Positions 1-7,989 are shown, counted from the first letter of the stretch. The stretch: 26,611 bases of DNA from Woeseiaceae bacterium (GCA_022866645.1 JALHUQ010000362.1:1-26611); one strand, 5' to 3'. The notes: a model not told the origin generated them from the letters alone. A program made the numbers and translations.

Positions 1-345
1 TGGGTAACTGCCGGCGGAGTAGGTTTGGCCGTCGAGACTACTGTAGCGAACGCCGGTAAGGTTTTCGTTTTCGACCAGGACAGCATTCAGCTCAACCAAG
101 ATTCCCTTGCCCTGGTCGTTTTTGACGGCTTCGCCCAGACGGTCAGCGGCGGCATGCAATTGCGACCGGGCGCTACGCTCAAAACTGCCGCGCACAACTT
201 CGTCGTATTCAGCGGCACTCGTCTCGACAAGCTGACGGGCAAGCCACTGATACTGGCCGTAGAATACGGACAGCATTATCCCGGCTACGGCAATGCCAAG
301 AGCAACTGCGAGCAAGAGCAAACGAGGGGTTCTATCGCCGATCAT
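1..345 (-). CDS. Membrane-anchored sensor protein, N-terminal part (runs off left edge)
   Basis: The reverse strand is open from an ATG at 345 to the window edge, giving 115 residues beginning MIGDRTPRLLLL. Residues about 8-27 form one strongly hydrophobic segment. A polar, helical, probably periplasmic stretch follows (GQYQWLARQLVETSAAEYDE and onward). This is the usual N-terminus of an inner-membrane signalling protein such as a GGDEF/EAL enzyme, histidine kinase or chemoreceptor. The output domain lies outside the window, so the class cannot be decided. The plus-strand reading frame over the same bases has no recognisable content and is taken as a shadow. No clear Shine-Dalgarno precedes the ATG. 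It is followed 91 bases upstream, on the same strand, by the bactofilin gene, and the two could be cotranscribed. Confidence 0.7.
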   Translation of the reverse strand, partial: MIGDRTPRLLLLAVALGIAVAGIMLSVFYGQYQWLARQLVETSAAEYDEVVRGSFERSARSQLHAAADRLGEAVKNDQGKGILVELNAVLVENENLTGVRYSSLDGQTYSAGSYP

Positions 346-436
346 TTCGTAATTATTATTCGGCCAAAAAGCAGCCGATAGTGTAGCACTTACACCAGAT
401 CAGTTAGAAAATATCCAATTTGGACTATATAGGCGA

Positions 437-832
437 TTAGCCGTCGCGTTTCTCTACAAAACCGAGCGGCTTTGCCTGCCCCGTCGTCTTCATAACCCCC
501 TCAACGACGGCGCCCTCCGCAACGGCGATAGCCTCGCCGGTTACGGTGCCCGCGATCCTGGCGGTATTGGTTATTTCCACCTTGCCTCTAGCGACGATAT
601 CGCCCTCGACATGCCCCGCAACAATGACGTTGTCTGCTCGAATGGATCCCTGCCAATAGCCGCTGCCAGCAAGGGTCAGGGTGCCAGTAATGTCGCAGTC
701 ACCGGTAACTTCGCCATTGACCATAAAGTCGCCATTGCCCGTAATCTCGCCGCTAATTTTGCAACCTTCGTTGATCAGTGTCGCTTTGCCGGAGGATTGG
801 TCGCGCATACGTCTAAGTTTGGATTCGTTCAT
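437..832 (-). CDS. Bactofilin (polymer-forming cytoskeletal protein)
   Basis: The product is a 131-residue protein (starting MNESKLRR) of the bactofilin family, which forms nucleotide-independent filaments used as scaffolds for cell-wall or polar structures. The visible signature is a beta-helix core made of short repeats rich in G, V and I: GEITGNGDFMVNGEVTGDCD, then GTLTLAGSGYWQGSI, NVIVAGHVEGDIVARGKVEI and ARIAGTVTGEAIAV. The core is flanked by short charged, proline-poor ends, and the length is typical for the family. A TTG at 850 would add six residues (MRGSNC); the ATG at 832 is preferred because the N-terminus then resembles other bactofilins, though neither start has a textbook ribosome site. 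The gene diverges from gshA. No M23 peptidase gene, a frequent partner of bactofilins, is adjacent here. Confidence 0.88.
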   Translation of the reverse strand: MNESKLRRMRDQSSGKATLINEGCKISGEITGNGDFMVNGEVTGDCDITGTLTLAGSGYWQGSIRADNVIVAGHVEGDIVARGKVEITNTARIAGTVTGEAIAVAEGAVVEGVMKTTGQAKPLGFVEKRDG

Positions 833-864
833 GCAGTTTGAGCCCCGCAACTAAAAAAGGAAGA

Positions 865-877
865 TATTCGGCGAATA
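865..877. promoter_or_regulatory. 13-bp palindrome in the bactofilin/gshA divergent region
   Basis: TATTCGGCGAATA is symmetric with six-base arms around a central G. It sits between two divergent genes, 33 bases upstream of the bactofilin ATG, where a repressor or activator dimer could bind. No regulator is recognised for this sequence, so an operator role is inference. Confidence 0.25.
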
Positions 878-970
878 CTACCCTATTTCGTTTTCGCGGC
901 CCGTAAACCTGGTCTATCGCCCTGTCTCAATTCGCCGGTCCCAGCGCGTCGAGTTGCGCGTGTCAGGCGC

Positions 971-979
971 TGTTATGGT
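971..979 (+). promoter_or_regulatory. Candidate extended -10 promoter element of gshA
   Basis: TG-T-TATGGT matches an extended -10 element (TGnTATAAT) with two mismatches in the hexamer. No good -35 is found at 16-18 bp, which extended -10 promoters tolerate. The implied transcription start near 986 would leave a leader of about 35 bases before the TTG start of gshA. Confidence 0.3.
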
Positions 980-1020
980 AAAACTGATCGCGATATTGGA
1001 CAGGGTGCCGAGGTGATTCG

Positions 1021-2583
1021 TTGAAGCAAAGTTTCGAGAAACGACTGAACGCCGTCGCGGCCGCTGGCGGCTATCTGCTGTACGGTGGGCTGAAAGGAAT
1101 CGAGAAGGAGTCATTGCGAATTTCGGCAGATGGCAGACTATCGACGACGGGCCACCCGGTCGGACTCGGGTCCGCATTAACCAACCGTTATATAACGACC
1201 GATTTTTCCGAAGCCCTTTTGGAATTTGTAACGCCTGCGTTCAGAACTACATGGGAAGCGCTGCATAGCGTATGTGATATTCACCAGTTCACATACTCGC
1301 AACTTGGCGACGAGATGTTGTGGCCGGCCAGTATGCCGTGCCGGATTCCAGCGGATCATGACATTCCTCTTGCGCGCTATGGTTCGTCAAACGTAGGTCA
1401 GATGAAAACCATCTACCGCCGCGGTCTCGGCTACCGTTACGGCCGTCAGATGCAGACCATAGCCGGTGTGCATTTCAACTATTCGGTTCCGGAGACTTTC
1501 TGGGGCGTGTATCGGGACATGCTTGGCGATGAAGCTAGCGTCGACGATTTCAGGTCGGAGCAATACCTCGGTTTGATCCGGAACTTCAAGCGAGTGGGCT
1601 GGATAGTGCTGTATTTGTTTGGAGCGTCGCCCGCGCTGTGTAAATCATTCACCGGCGGCAAGGCATCCGAAATGAAGTCGCTCAACGCGGAAACTTATTT
1701 CGAACCATTCGGAACGTCGCTGCGAATGAGTGACCTCGGCTATAGCAATCAGAATCAGTCGCGCATCAATATTTCACTGAATAGTCTTGCTGAGTACATA
1801 CGCGACCTCAGCAATGCGATAACAACACCAGAACCTTCGTACGAGAAGATAGGCGTAAAGGTCGATGGCCGCTACCGTCAACTAAACGCCAATTTGCTGC
1901 AGATCGAAAACGAGTTCTATTCGCCGGTGAGACCGAAGCGAGTGACACAGACGGGCGAGAGGCCGACCGCAGCTCTGCAGCGCGGTGGCATTGAGTACGT
2001 AGAGATCCGCTCGCTGGATATCAATTTATTCGATCCCTGCGGCGTTAACCAAAATACGATGCGTTTTGTGGAGGCGCTGCTCGTCTATTGTTTGCTCATG
2101 GACAGCCCGAAGTTCGACGATGCAGAGCTTAAGGAGATTTCGCGCAATCAGACTCAAACCGCAATAAAGGGACGCGACCCGGAGTTTCGATTGTCCAGAA
2201 ACGGCAAGCCTGTATCGATCAAGGACTGGGCCAATGAAATTATCGACGGGGTTATGGCGGTTGCAGAGGAAATAGATCGGCATGACGGTAATGACAGCTA
2301 CGTTGCGGCGGCCCGCATGATGCGAGAAATCGTCGCTGAACCTGACGCCACTCCGTCGGCAAGAATAATTGCGGAGCTTGAGAAGTCGAATACCGGTTTC
2401 TTCGATTTCTCGTTGGCGATGGCTCGAAATCACCGCGACTATTTCGCGGCGATAGCAAAACCGAGCGACGTGTCGAGTATGGAGTTGCAAAAAGAGGCGG
2501 TCGAATCACTGCGACGCCAGTCCGAGATCGAGGCTAGCGACACGATCAGTCTGGATGATTATCTGGCGCAGTATTTCGACTAA
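1021..2583 (+). CDS. gshA: Glutamate--cysteine ligase
   Basis: This 520-residue enzyme joins glutamate and cysteine with ATP to give gamma-glutamylcysteine, the first and limiting step of glutathione synthesis in the cytosol. It is colinear with the gammaproteobacterial GshA class (E. coli about 518 aa). Characteristic blocks are GLKGIEKESLRI near the N-terminus, TNRYITTDFSEALLEFVTP, IAGVHFNYS, SRINISLNSL, and GIEYVEIRSLDINLFDPCG, which holds glutamate and metal contacts. The start is TTG, preceded by GAGGTG at a suitable distance; no better ATG lies upstream. The distal glutathione synthetase gene is not in the window. The TAA stop overlaps, on the opposite strand, the TAG stop of the convergent aminotransferase gene by three bases (2581-2582 shared, ends interleaved over 2580-2583). 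No intrinsic terminator fits between them. Confidence 0.96.
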   Translation: MKQSFEKRLNAVAAAGGYLLYGGLKGIEKESLRISADGRLSTTGHPVGLGSALTNRYITTDFSEALLEFVTPAFRTTWEALHSVCDIHQFTYSQLGDEMLWPASMPCRIPADHDIPLARYGSSNVGQMKTIYRRGLGYRYGRQMQTIAGVHFNYSVPETFWGVYRDMLGDEASVDDFRSEQYLGLIRNFKRVGWIVLYLFGASPALCKSFTGGKASEMKSLNAETYFEPFGTSLRMSDLGYSNQNQSRINISLNSLAEYIRDLSNAITTPEPSYEKIGVKVDGRYRQLNANLLQIENEFYSPVRPKRVTQTGERPTAALQRGGIEYVEIRSLDINLFDPCGVNQNTMRFVEALLVYCLLMDSPKFDDAELKEISRNQTQTAIKGRDPEFRLSRNGKPVSIKDWANEIIDGVMAVAEEIDRHDGNDSYVAAARMMREIVAEPDATPSARIIAELEKSNTGFFDFSLAMARNHRDYFAAIAKPSDVSSMELQKEAVESLRRQSEIEASDTISLDDYLAQYFD

Positions 2584-3479
2584 GACGGCAGCGGCGAACC
2601 GTGTTCGTAGGCGAACTTACGATGCAGACTTTGCAATTGCTTGGTTAGCCTGCCGGCAGAGCCGTCGCCGATTATTCTCCCATCCGCTTCGAGCACGGGC
2701 GTCAATTCTCCCATCGTCCCACTAGTGAAAGCTTCGTCCGCTGTATAGAGCTCGGTCAACGAAAGGTTTCTTTCGATAGCCACTATTTTCTCATCCAGAC
2801 AAATGCGCAGTATCATTTTGCGCGTGAGTCCGGGTAGGCAGCTGTCCGCGTGCGGTGTTAGCACCTGGTTTTTCTTAACGAGAAAAATATTTGTGTCGTT
2901 AGTTTCAGAAATGAAACCGTTTACGTCCAGCATCACAGCCGCATCCACTCCCGCAACGTTCGCTTCAATGGATGCGAGAATGTTATTGAGCAAATTGTTG
3001 TGGTGTATTTTTGAGTCCAGGCATTCAGGCGTATTGCGTCGTGTCGACGCGGTAATGACCCGTATCCCGTCATCCGAATAGACGGGAGGTTTCCACTCAG
3101 CGAGCACTATCAAGGTGCAGCCTGACTGGTTGAATCGTGGATTCATTCCCGAAGTGATTTTCTCGCCACGGGTCAAGGTAAGTCGAATGTGCGTATTGTC
3201 GCGCATGCCGTTAGCCGCCAGTGTTTCAAAAATTGCGGCGCGAATTACATCCGACGGTGGAATGGCTGCGAAGGCCAGTGATTTCGCCGAATTCTGTAGG
3301 CGCTCGAGGTGGCCATCCAGTTCAGCGATGCGGCCGTCGTAAACCCGGAGGCCCTCCCAGACAGCGTCACCGCCTTGCACAACGCTATCAAAAACCGAAA
3401 CAGTCGCCTCAGCTCTGGTTCTTAACTGACCACCGACATGAATAAGAATATCGGCATTTCGTGGATCAGGAAGGGTCAC
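2580..3479 (-). CDS. Aminotransferase class IV (BCAT/DAAT-like)
   Basis: A PLP-dependent fold-type IV aminotransferase of 299 residues. The start is GTG at 3479 because AGGAG lies six bases upstream and the upstream gene stops at 3481-3483. A longer reading frame from 3548 would run into that gene. Visible signatures are FDSVVQGGDAVWEGLRVYDG at the N-terminal fold, the Schiff-base lysine in CLDSKIHHNN (about residue 157), the PLP-phosphate/N1 region GFISETNDTNIF with glutamate about 192, and LPGLTR and TSGTMGELTPV near the C-terminus. Branched-chain and D-amino-acid transaminases and aminodeoxychorismate lyase share this fold, so the substrate cannot be read from sequence. It forms a two-gene operon with the sulfotransferase-like gene, two bases apart, which suggests a shared pathway. 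Confidence 0.88.
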   Translation of the reverse strand: MTLPDPRNADILIHVGGQLRTRAEATVSVFDSVVQGGDAVWEGLRVYDGRIAELDGHLERLQNSAKSLAFAAIPPSDVIRAAIFETLAANGMRDNTHIRLTLTRGEKITSGMNPRFNQSGCTLIVLAEWKPPVYSDDGIRVITASTRRNTPECLDSKIHHNNLLNNILASIEANVAGVDAAVMLDVNGFISETNDTNIFLVKKNQVLTPHADSCLPGLTRKMILRICLDEKIVAIERNLSLTELYTADEAFTSGTMGELTPVLEADGRIIGDGSAGRLTKQLQSLHRKFAYEHGSPLPS

Positions 3480-3480
3480 A

Positions 3481-4221
3481 TTAATCTCCTGCCGCGTCAG
3501 CGCGCAGCGCATGTTCATACAGTTTCTCATAATAAGGCTTGCAATCATCCAACAGCCCTAGCAGGTGATCAGGAAATTCTGACTTGGCTTTGTAGGGCGC
3601 GAATCCCGTGCTCGTGTGCACTGCCTGGTACCAGTGTGATGCCCAAACACCATCTTCAATTCGCGCACCCGCGTCCCAGGTCAACATTTCGATATCGAAT
3701 TCAAGACCGAGGTGAGCGCAAAGCGCGTGAAGTACGTTTTCGGGGTTCACCAACAACTCACGTGAGTCTAGTATGGCGGGATGCTGGCCGCTGTCCGTAA
3801 GGTCGCGAAATAGCTCCCATTGACGTTGCAGGCCAGTGTCCGAAAGTGTTGCGTGTGGCAACTGAATGGTCAGCGACGGCAGCATTTCCCGGGGATCGCG
3901 AATCAGGAAGATATTGTTAGTCGAGTGCAAAAAACCGAGGTCCAGATCAAGCAGGTGGTGGGCCATGCCTTTGATAAAAAGGATATGAGATGAACTGTCG
4001 GCCTGCGCTCGAAGCAGCTCTCGCATCACCTCGTCACCATCGCAGTTCATGGCGCCCATAACCTCCTGACGTCCCGGATGTTGCGCACCGCTGACCCGCA
4101 GGTAGTGGCCGTAAAGTGGTTCGTCAACGATCCGGATATTTTCCAGTTGAGCGAAGCTGTACATTAAGGCGGTCGAAACGTTTCGCGGGCCGGACCACAA
4201 GCAGATTGGCATAGTCATCAT
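3481..4221 (-). CDS. Sulfotransferase-like P-loop protein
   Basis: A 246-residue protein starting MMTMPICLWSGPRNVSTALM. The SGPRNVSTALMYSF segment is the 5'-phosphosulfate (PAPS) binding loop of the sulfotransferase superfamily, and NIFLIRDPREMLPS is the 3'-phosphate motif with conserved R, D and P. The tail (YKAKSEFPDHLLGLLDDCKPYYEKLYEHAL) is the helix usual for bacterial members. The reading frame continues upstream to 4353, but those 44 residues are arginine-rich and unlike the family, so one of the clustered ATGs at 4221, 4218 or 4212 is the likely start; none has a strong ribosome site. The gene is the first of an operon with the class IV aminotransferase. The acceptor is unknown, and some relatives act as kinases or have lost transferase activity. 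Confidence 0.82.
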   Translation of the reverse strand: MMTMPICLWSGPRNVSTALMYSFAQLENIRIVDEPLYGHYLRVSGAQHPGRQEVMGAMNCDGDEVMRELLRAQADSSSHILFIKGMAHHLLDLDLGFLHSTNNIFLIRDPREMLPSLTIQLPHATLSDTGLQRQWELFRDLTDSGQHPAILDSRELLVNPENVLHALCAHLGLEFDIEMLTWDAGARIEDGVWASHWYQAVHTSTGFAPYKAKSEFPDHLLGLLDDCKPYYEKLYEHALRADAAGD

Positions 4222-4446
4222 CGATCTTATTTTGCCACTTTTCCCTGAGGCTGCGGAATCGTACCGACCCAGGCAAGCACAGCGGTGCTTGCGGCGGGGC
4301 GAATTACTCGAAAAAGAGCGCGTTCTTCGGCCGATAGGTGTGCGGTCTGTCACAAATCAGTCGCTTCCATTGTTGCGGCAGGCTCAATTTAACTAAACTT
4401 GCGGCAAGATCCTTTGTGACGCAAGAACTTGCGCGGTGGAAACATT

Positions 4447-5043
4447 TTGCTGAAGACATTCATTGTCGGAATTTTACTCGGTATCGCGGCCGCAGCAGGA
4501 GCGCTGTACGCCATACCTGTTGTCGACCAATACCGCGAGGCGTCCATCATTTCGGTCGCACCGAATGGAGGCAACCTGGAGTCCTTCCACATCAATGTGC
4601 CGATGGACAGGGTAATGAACGGTGCGTCGGGCCAGACGGCAGAGCTGCCGATCGGACTCAGATGGCCGGACGACCCGATCCTGGCGAACGTTAGCTCAGA
4701 AATTTTCAAGCTCCGCAATGCAAAGGACGCGGTCGTCGGTGTTGCCCTGAGAACAGTTGCGCACGAAAAAGGCGCTGATGTTGTCGACTGGGTTATCAAT
4801 CTACCGGCCCGCGGATCACTTTTTATCAACATGGATCCCCCGTCTCAGGAGGGCGGACACCGCATCGGTCGACTTCGAGCCGGTTCGCGGGAGTTTGGGC
4901 CGCTATCGGGTTTTGTAACGGAACGATGGATAGCCGATACATCGGGCGAAGAGGATGCGCCAGCAGGCCGTATTGAATTGTTGGCAACTTATGTTGGCAA
5001 AGCAGAGCTGCCCAACGAGATTGCGCCGGAGTCACCAGAATGA
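4447..5043 (+). CDS. Membrane-anchored protein of unknown function, paralog A
   Basis: About 198 residues from a TTG at 4447, chosen because GGTGGA lies six bases upstream (4435-4440); a TTG at 4429 has no such site. The N-terminus LLKTFIVGILLGIAAAAGAL is a single membrane segment or uncleaved signal, so the rest should face the periplasm. No known domain is recognised. The later half has VDWVINLPARGSLFI followed by GSREFGPLSGFVTERW, a pattern repeated in the next gene (LPGRGSLFI and GSGEFRGLEML). The two appear to be diverged tandem paralogs. The stop overlaps the next start in ATGA, so translation is probably coupled. The alternating hydrophobic and glycine pattern suggests a small beta-barrel; this is an inference from pattern only. 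Confidence 0.75.
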   Translation: MLKTFIVGILLGIAAAAGALYAIPVVDQYREASIISVAPNGGNLESFHINVPMDRVMNGASGQTAELPIGLRWPDDPILANVSSEIFKLRNAKDAVVGVALRTVAHEKGADVVDWVINLPARGSLFINMDPPSQEGGHRIGRLRAGSREFGPLSGFVTERWIADTSGEEDAPAGRIELLATYVGKAELPNEIAPESPE

Positions 5044-5756
5044 AATACCTACTGGCTCTTACTATTGGACTACTGACGGGTGTTGCATTGTTCGTCGCCG
5101 GTCTGGTCTACAACCCGCTATTCAGCAAAGCGTCGCTTTCACCGCTCGCGGTGACCGATTCGCAGACCATCACACTCGGTTATCCGGCCGTTGCGACCGA
5201 GACTATCGTGACGACCAACGACGGAGAATCTCACACCAAGCCACATCCTGAAAAAGTTCTACAGCTCTGGGAGGCGCCTATCCGGCAGACGTCTGTGATG
5301 GCCGCATTATTGTGGGACGGACGAAGCAGGGCTGCCGGTTTCGGCATCAAAGTGTCATCGACCTCGGAAAAGACTCGACTGCTTGACGGGCAGGCCATCG
5401 TTGACAGCATTTGGTATGTGTATCTGCCGGGACGAGGCAGTTTGTTTATCGAACAGACAGAAAATTATTGGAATTACCTGCGCGACATCGTGCTCCCTGC
5501 GCGCCGAAGTTCGTCCAACACATGGAGAGGTACCTGGCTCGGCAACCTGAGCATAGGACCCGGAGCGCTGGGCACAGCGAAAGTATCGGGCGGGTCCGGC
5601 GAATTTCGTGGTTTGGAAATGCTCGCCGTCGAGTTGCTATCTGTTCGCGCCTGGCACGCCGACCACGGTGTAATCGCAGGCGAAGGGCAACTCGTCATTG
5701 AACTGCCATCCGAAACTTCGATCGAGTTCGAGACGGACGAAGAAGAACAACTATAA
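5040..5756 (+). CDS. Membrane-anchored protein of unknown function, paralog B
   Basis: 238 residues beginning MKYLLALTIGLLTGVALFVAGLVYNPLF, one clear N-terminal membrane segment without a lipobox, so the body is probably periplasmic and anchored. The ATG overlaps the previous stop by four bases (ATGA). Shared features with paralog A are VDSIWYVYLPGRGSLFIEQTENYW, then GSGEFRGLEMLAVELLSV, in the same order and similar spacing. Protein B carries about 40 more residues, including a PARRSSSNTWRGTWLGNLS insert. Blocks such as GALGTAKVSGGSGEFRGL recall the glycine-rich strands of allene-oxide-cyclase or dirigent-like barrels, but the likeness is weak and no function is claimed. The acidic tail ends EFETDEEEQL. 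The stop overlaps the stop region of the convergent oxidoreductase gene by six bases. Confidence 0.77.
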   Translation: MKYLLALTIGLLTGVALFVAGLVYNPLFSKASLSPLAVTDSQTITLGYPAVATETIVTTNDGESHTKPHPEKVLQLWEAPIRQTSVMAALLWDGRSRAAGFGIKVSSTSEKTRLLDGQAIVDSIWYVYLPGRGSLFIEQTENYWNYLRDIVLPARRSSSNTWRGTWLGNLSIGPGALGTAKVSGGSGEFRGLEMLAVELLSVRAWHADHGVIAGEGQLVIELPSETSIEFETDEEEQL

Positions 5757-6968
5757 AAGCATTTCTCTAAGCTGCACGTCGGTGTTGGCCAGCATGTCGC
5801 TGTCGATACGCGCTCGCGCCGCGATTAATGCTTTTGATTGCACAAATTCTCTCGGCGAATTGACGGCATCGGTCGCGATGAGTCGGCCGTCCTGCAAATA
5901 AAGACAGGCAAATGATCGATCCGCCGGGTTTCCACGCATGACAACGTCATCGTAGCCCGCAGACAGTCCTGCAATCTGTAGCTTCAGATCATATTGGTCT
6001 GACCAGAACCAGGGCACCTGTGAATAATGCGTTTCAATTCCGCAGATATTGTTGACTGCGGTTTTGGCTTGTTCCAAAGCATTGTGTACGGACTCCAACC
6101 TCAAGCGACGGCCGTAAATCGAATTCGGGTGGTTAGTGCAGTCACCAACGGCGTAGATATCGGGGTCGTTGGTTTGACAGCGATCATCAACGACGATTCC
6201 GTCGTCGACAGAAATACCGGCGTCAAAGGCGAGCTCGGTATTTGGCATTATTCCAACGCCAACCACGACGAAATCGGCAGGAATTAACTCGCCATCCGTT
6301 GTTTCGACGGCACTGACACGAACGTCGCCGCGAAACGCTTTTACGGCGGTAGACAGGCGCAGCTTGACGCCGCGAGTACTGTGTTCGACTTGGTAGTAGT
6401 CAGAAATTTCGGGAGATACCACACGGCTCATCACTCGGTCGGCCATCTCAATGACGGTAACGTCGAGGCCAAGTTGGCGAGTCACTGCGGCGACTTCCAG
6501 GCCAATGTAGCCTGCGCCGATAATTACCGCACAGTTCCTGTTCCTTAACTCTTCCCGGATGCCCTCAACGTCAGCGATGTTGCGCAAATAGTGCACACCC
6601 TCAAGCTCAGCACCTTCTATCGGCAAGCGGCGAACGCGCGAACCAAGTGCGAGGATCAATTTGTCGTATGGAATAGTGTTGCCATTGTCAGTCCTTAGCG
6701 TTTTGGCAGCGCGATCAATTTTTGCGATGGTTGTTTCGAGACAGGTGTGGATTTTCGGATCTTCGTAGAAACCTCGCGGCTTGACGTACAGACGTTCGGC
6801 AGGCAGATCGCCCGACAAGAACTTTTTTGATAGCGGCGGACGCTGATACGGCAAATAGGCCTCATCGCCGACGAGTACGATTTCGCCCGCATAGGCTTGT
6901 TGCTTGAGTGACACGACCAATTGTCCGGCGGCATGTCCGGCACCAGCAATGACAATTCTCTTGGTCAA
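5751..6968 (-). CDS. FAD-dependent NAD(P)H:ferredoxin (rubredoxin/putidaredoxin-type) reductase
   Basis: A 405-residue flavoprotein of the family that passes electrons from NAD(P)H to small iron-sulfur proteins (putidaredoxin, rhodocoxin and terpredoxin reductases, and dioxygenase reductases). Seen in order: the FAD dinucleotide fold KRIVIAGAGHAAG at the N-terminus, YLPYQRPPLSKKFL, the NAD fold VIIGAGYIGLEVAA near the middle, ADFVVVGVGIMPNTEL, and the second FAD motif DIYAVGDCTNHPN. The C-terminal interface domain contains PWFWSDQYDLKLQIAG, a hallmark of this group. The reading frame continues to 7697, but that part overlaps the divergent hydrolase. The TTG at 6968 with GGGA upstream gives the family-like start; ATGs at 6998 and 7025 are alternatives. 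No ferredoxin or oxygenase gene is adjacent, so the partner is unknown. Confidence 0.87.
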   Translation of the reverse strand: MTKRIVIAGAGHAAGQLVVSLKQQAYAGEIVLVGDEAYLPYQRPPLSKKFLSGDLPAERLYVKPRGFYEDPKIHTCLETTIAKIDRAAKTLRTDNGNTIPYDKLILALGSRVRRLPIEGAELEGVHYLRNIADVEGIREELRNRNCAVIIGAGYIGLEVAAVTRQLGLDVTVIEMADRVMSRVVSPEISDYYQVEHSTRGVKLRLSTAVKAFRGDVRVSAVETTDGELIPADFVVVGVGIMPNTELAFDAGISVDDGIVVDDRCQTNDPDIYAVGDCTNHPNSIYGRRLRLESVHNALEQAKTAVNNICGIETHYSQVPWFWSDQYDLKLQIAGLSAGYDDVVMRGNPADRSFACLYLQDGRLIATDAVNSPREFVQSKALIAARARIDSDMLANTDVQLREMLL

Positions 6969-7064
6969 ACGATGTTCCCGGCACTCTTGAAGTTGCATCC
7001 GTTTATACACGACCTCGCGTAACATAGTAATGAGTGCTGCAATGACAGCGTCAGGCAAACGGTT

Positions 7065-7943
7065 ATGGCCGACATCGGCAAGTACGAGCCCACAGTAACA
7101 AGACGGACACGCTCGATATCTTTGCGGGGCGTTGACTATCACGTCAATGAATGGGGTGACGAAGATGCCCCGCTGTTCGTCTATCTTCATGGCTGGGCCG
7201 ATACCGGCTCGACATTTCAGTTTGTGGTCGACGCACTGCAATCCGAATGGCGCGTAGTCGCACCTGACTGGCGCGGTTTTGGACGCACGGTTCATCGCAG
7301 CGAGTCGTATTGGTTTCCCGATTATCTGGCTGATCTGCACGCGTTGCTGGACGATTATTCGCCCGGGGTTCCCGCGCGGCTGGTTGGTCACAGCATGGGT
7401 GCCAATGTGGCCGCCCTTTTTGCTGGCACGATGCCTGAGCGCGTCGCCGCGATGGTCAATATCGAAGGCTTCGGACTGGGCGACTCGAATCCGAATGACG
7501 CGCCGCAGCGTTACCGGGACTGGCTCGAGTCCGGTCAGGCAGCGCCCGAATTTTCGACCTATCCGGACTTCGAGAGCCTGGCGATGAGAATCAGGAAGCG
7601 CAGTCCAGGCCTCAGTGAGCGACAGGCGGATTTCGTCGCTCGCGAGTGGGCGATGGAAGACAGCGGCGTGGTTCGACTGCGCGCGGATCCCAGGCACAAG
7701 CTGCCGAACCCGGTGCTCTATCGGCGTGCTGAGGCGGAGGCATGCTGGCGCAACGTTCGTGCTGAAGTGTTGCTGATCAGCGGCGATCGCAGTCCATTTG
7801 CCAGTCAGTTCGGCAGTACCAGCGATTTACCCTTCCCACACAAGCGCTCGACGATGATTAAAGGCGTGGGGCACATGATTCATTTCGAGGCCCCTCAACG
7901 CCTCGCCGAGCAAATTGAGCAGTTCCTGAAGCAACCCTTGTAA
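7065..7943 (+). CDS. Alpha/beta hydrolase
   Basis: A 292-residue alpha/beta hydrolase of the esterase/epoxide hydrolase/haloalkane dehalogenase class. The oxyanion-hole motif LHGWADTG is at about residues 41-48. The nucleophile elbow GHSMGAN places the catalytic serine at about 110, which rules out dehalogenase or epoxide-hydrolase chemistry because those use aspartate there. The acid is probably the Asp of LLISGDRSPF, and the base is the His of GVGHMIHFEAP at about residue 270. No signal peptide is seen, so the protein is cytosolic. The DWRGFGRT block after strand 4 is also typical. It is divergent from the ferredoxin reductase gene, with about 96 bases between starts. It precedes the helicase by 46 bases, but the LexA box makes the helicase a separate transcription unit. 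The substrate cannot be predicted. Confidence 0.88.
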   Translation: MADIGKYEPTVTRRTRSISLRGVDYHVNEWGDEDAPLFVYLHGWADTGSTFQFVVDALQSEWRVVAPDWRGFGRTVHRSESYWFPDYLADLHALLDDYSPGVPARLVGHSMGANVAALFAGTMPERVAAMVNIEGFGLGDSNPNDAPQRYRDWLESGQAAPEFSTYPDFESLAMRIRKRSPGLSERQADFVAREWAMEDSGVVRLRADPRHKLPNPVLYRRAEAEACWRNVRAEVLLISGDRSPFASQFGSTSDLPFPHKRSTMIKGVGHMIHFEAPQRLAEQIEQFLKQPL

Positions 7944-7953
7944 ATACATACAG

Positions 7954-7973
7954 TACTGTATAAAAATACAGAC
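7954..7973 (+). promoter_or_regulatory. LexA (SOS) box upstream of the helicase gene
   Basis: TACTGTATAAAAATACAGAC contains the full CTGT-N8-ACAG core (7956-7971) with an A/T-only centre, matching the enterobacterial and pseudomonad LexA operator, whose consensus I recall as TACTGT(AT)4ACAGTA. It overlaps a possible -10 element (TATAAA, 7959-7964) and lies 16 bases upstream of the preferred GTG start. LexA bound here would block the promoter, and DNA damage would release it. The flanking ATACAGTACTGTAT (7948-7961) is itself a perfect palindrome, adding a third half-site. Confidence 0.85.
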
Positions 7974-7989
7974 TTTTGTGGGGTATGCC

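Noticed and set aside
25..381. Plus-strand ORF of 118 codons at the left edge
   Set aside because: The opposite strand encodes a clear membrane segment followed by a periplasmic-type region and is open to the edge; the plus frame has no family features or ribosome site.
4222..4353. 44-residue arginine-rich extension of the sulfotransferase-like protein
   Set aside because: It is unlike the family, which starts just before the SGPRNVSTA loop, and it has no ribosome site.
6969..7697. N-terminal extension of the ferredoxin-reductase frame
   Set aside because: It lies antisense over the alpha/beta hydrolase gene and precedes the normal FAD-binding start of the family.
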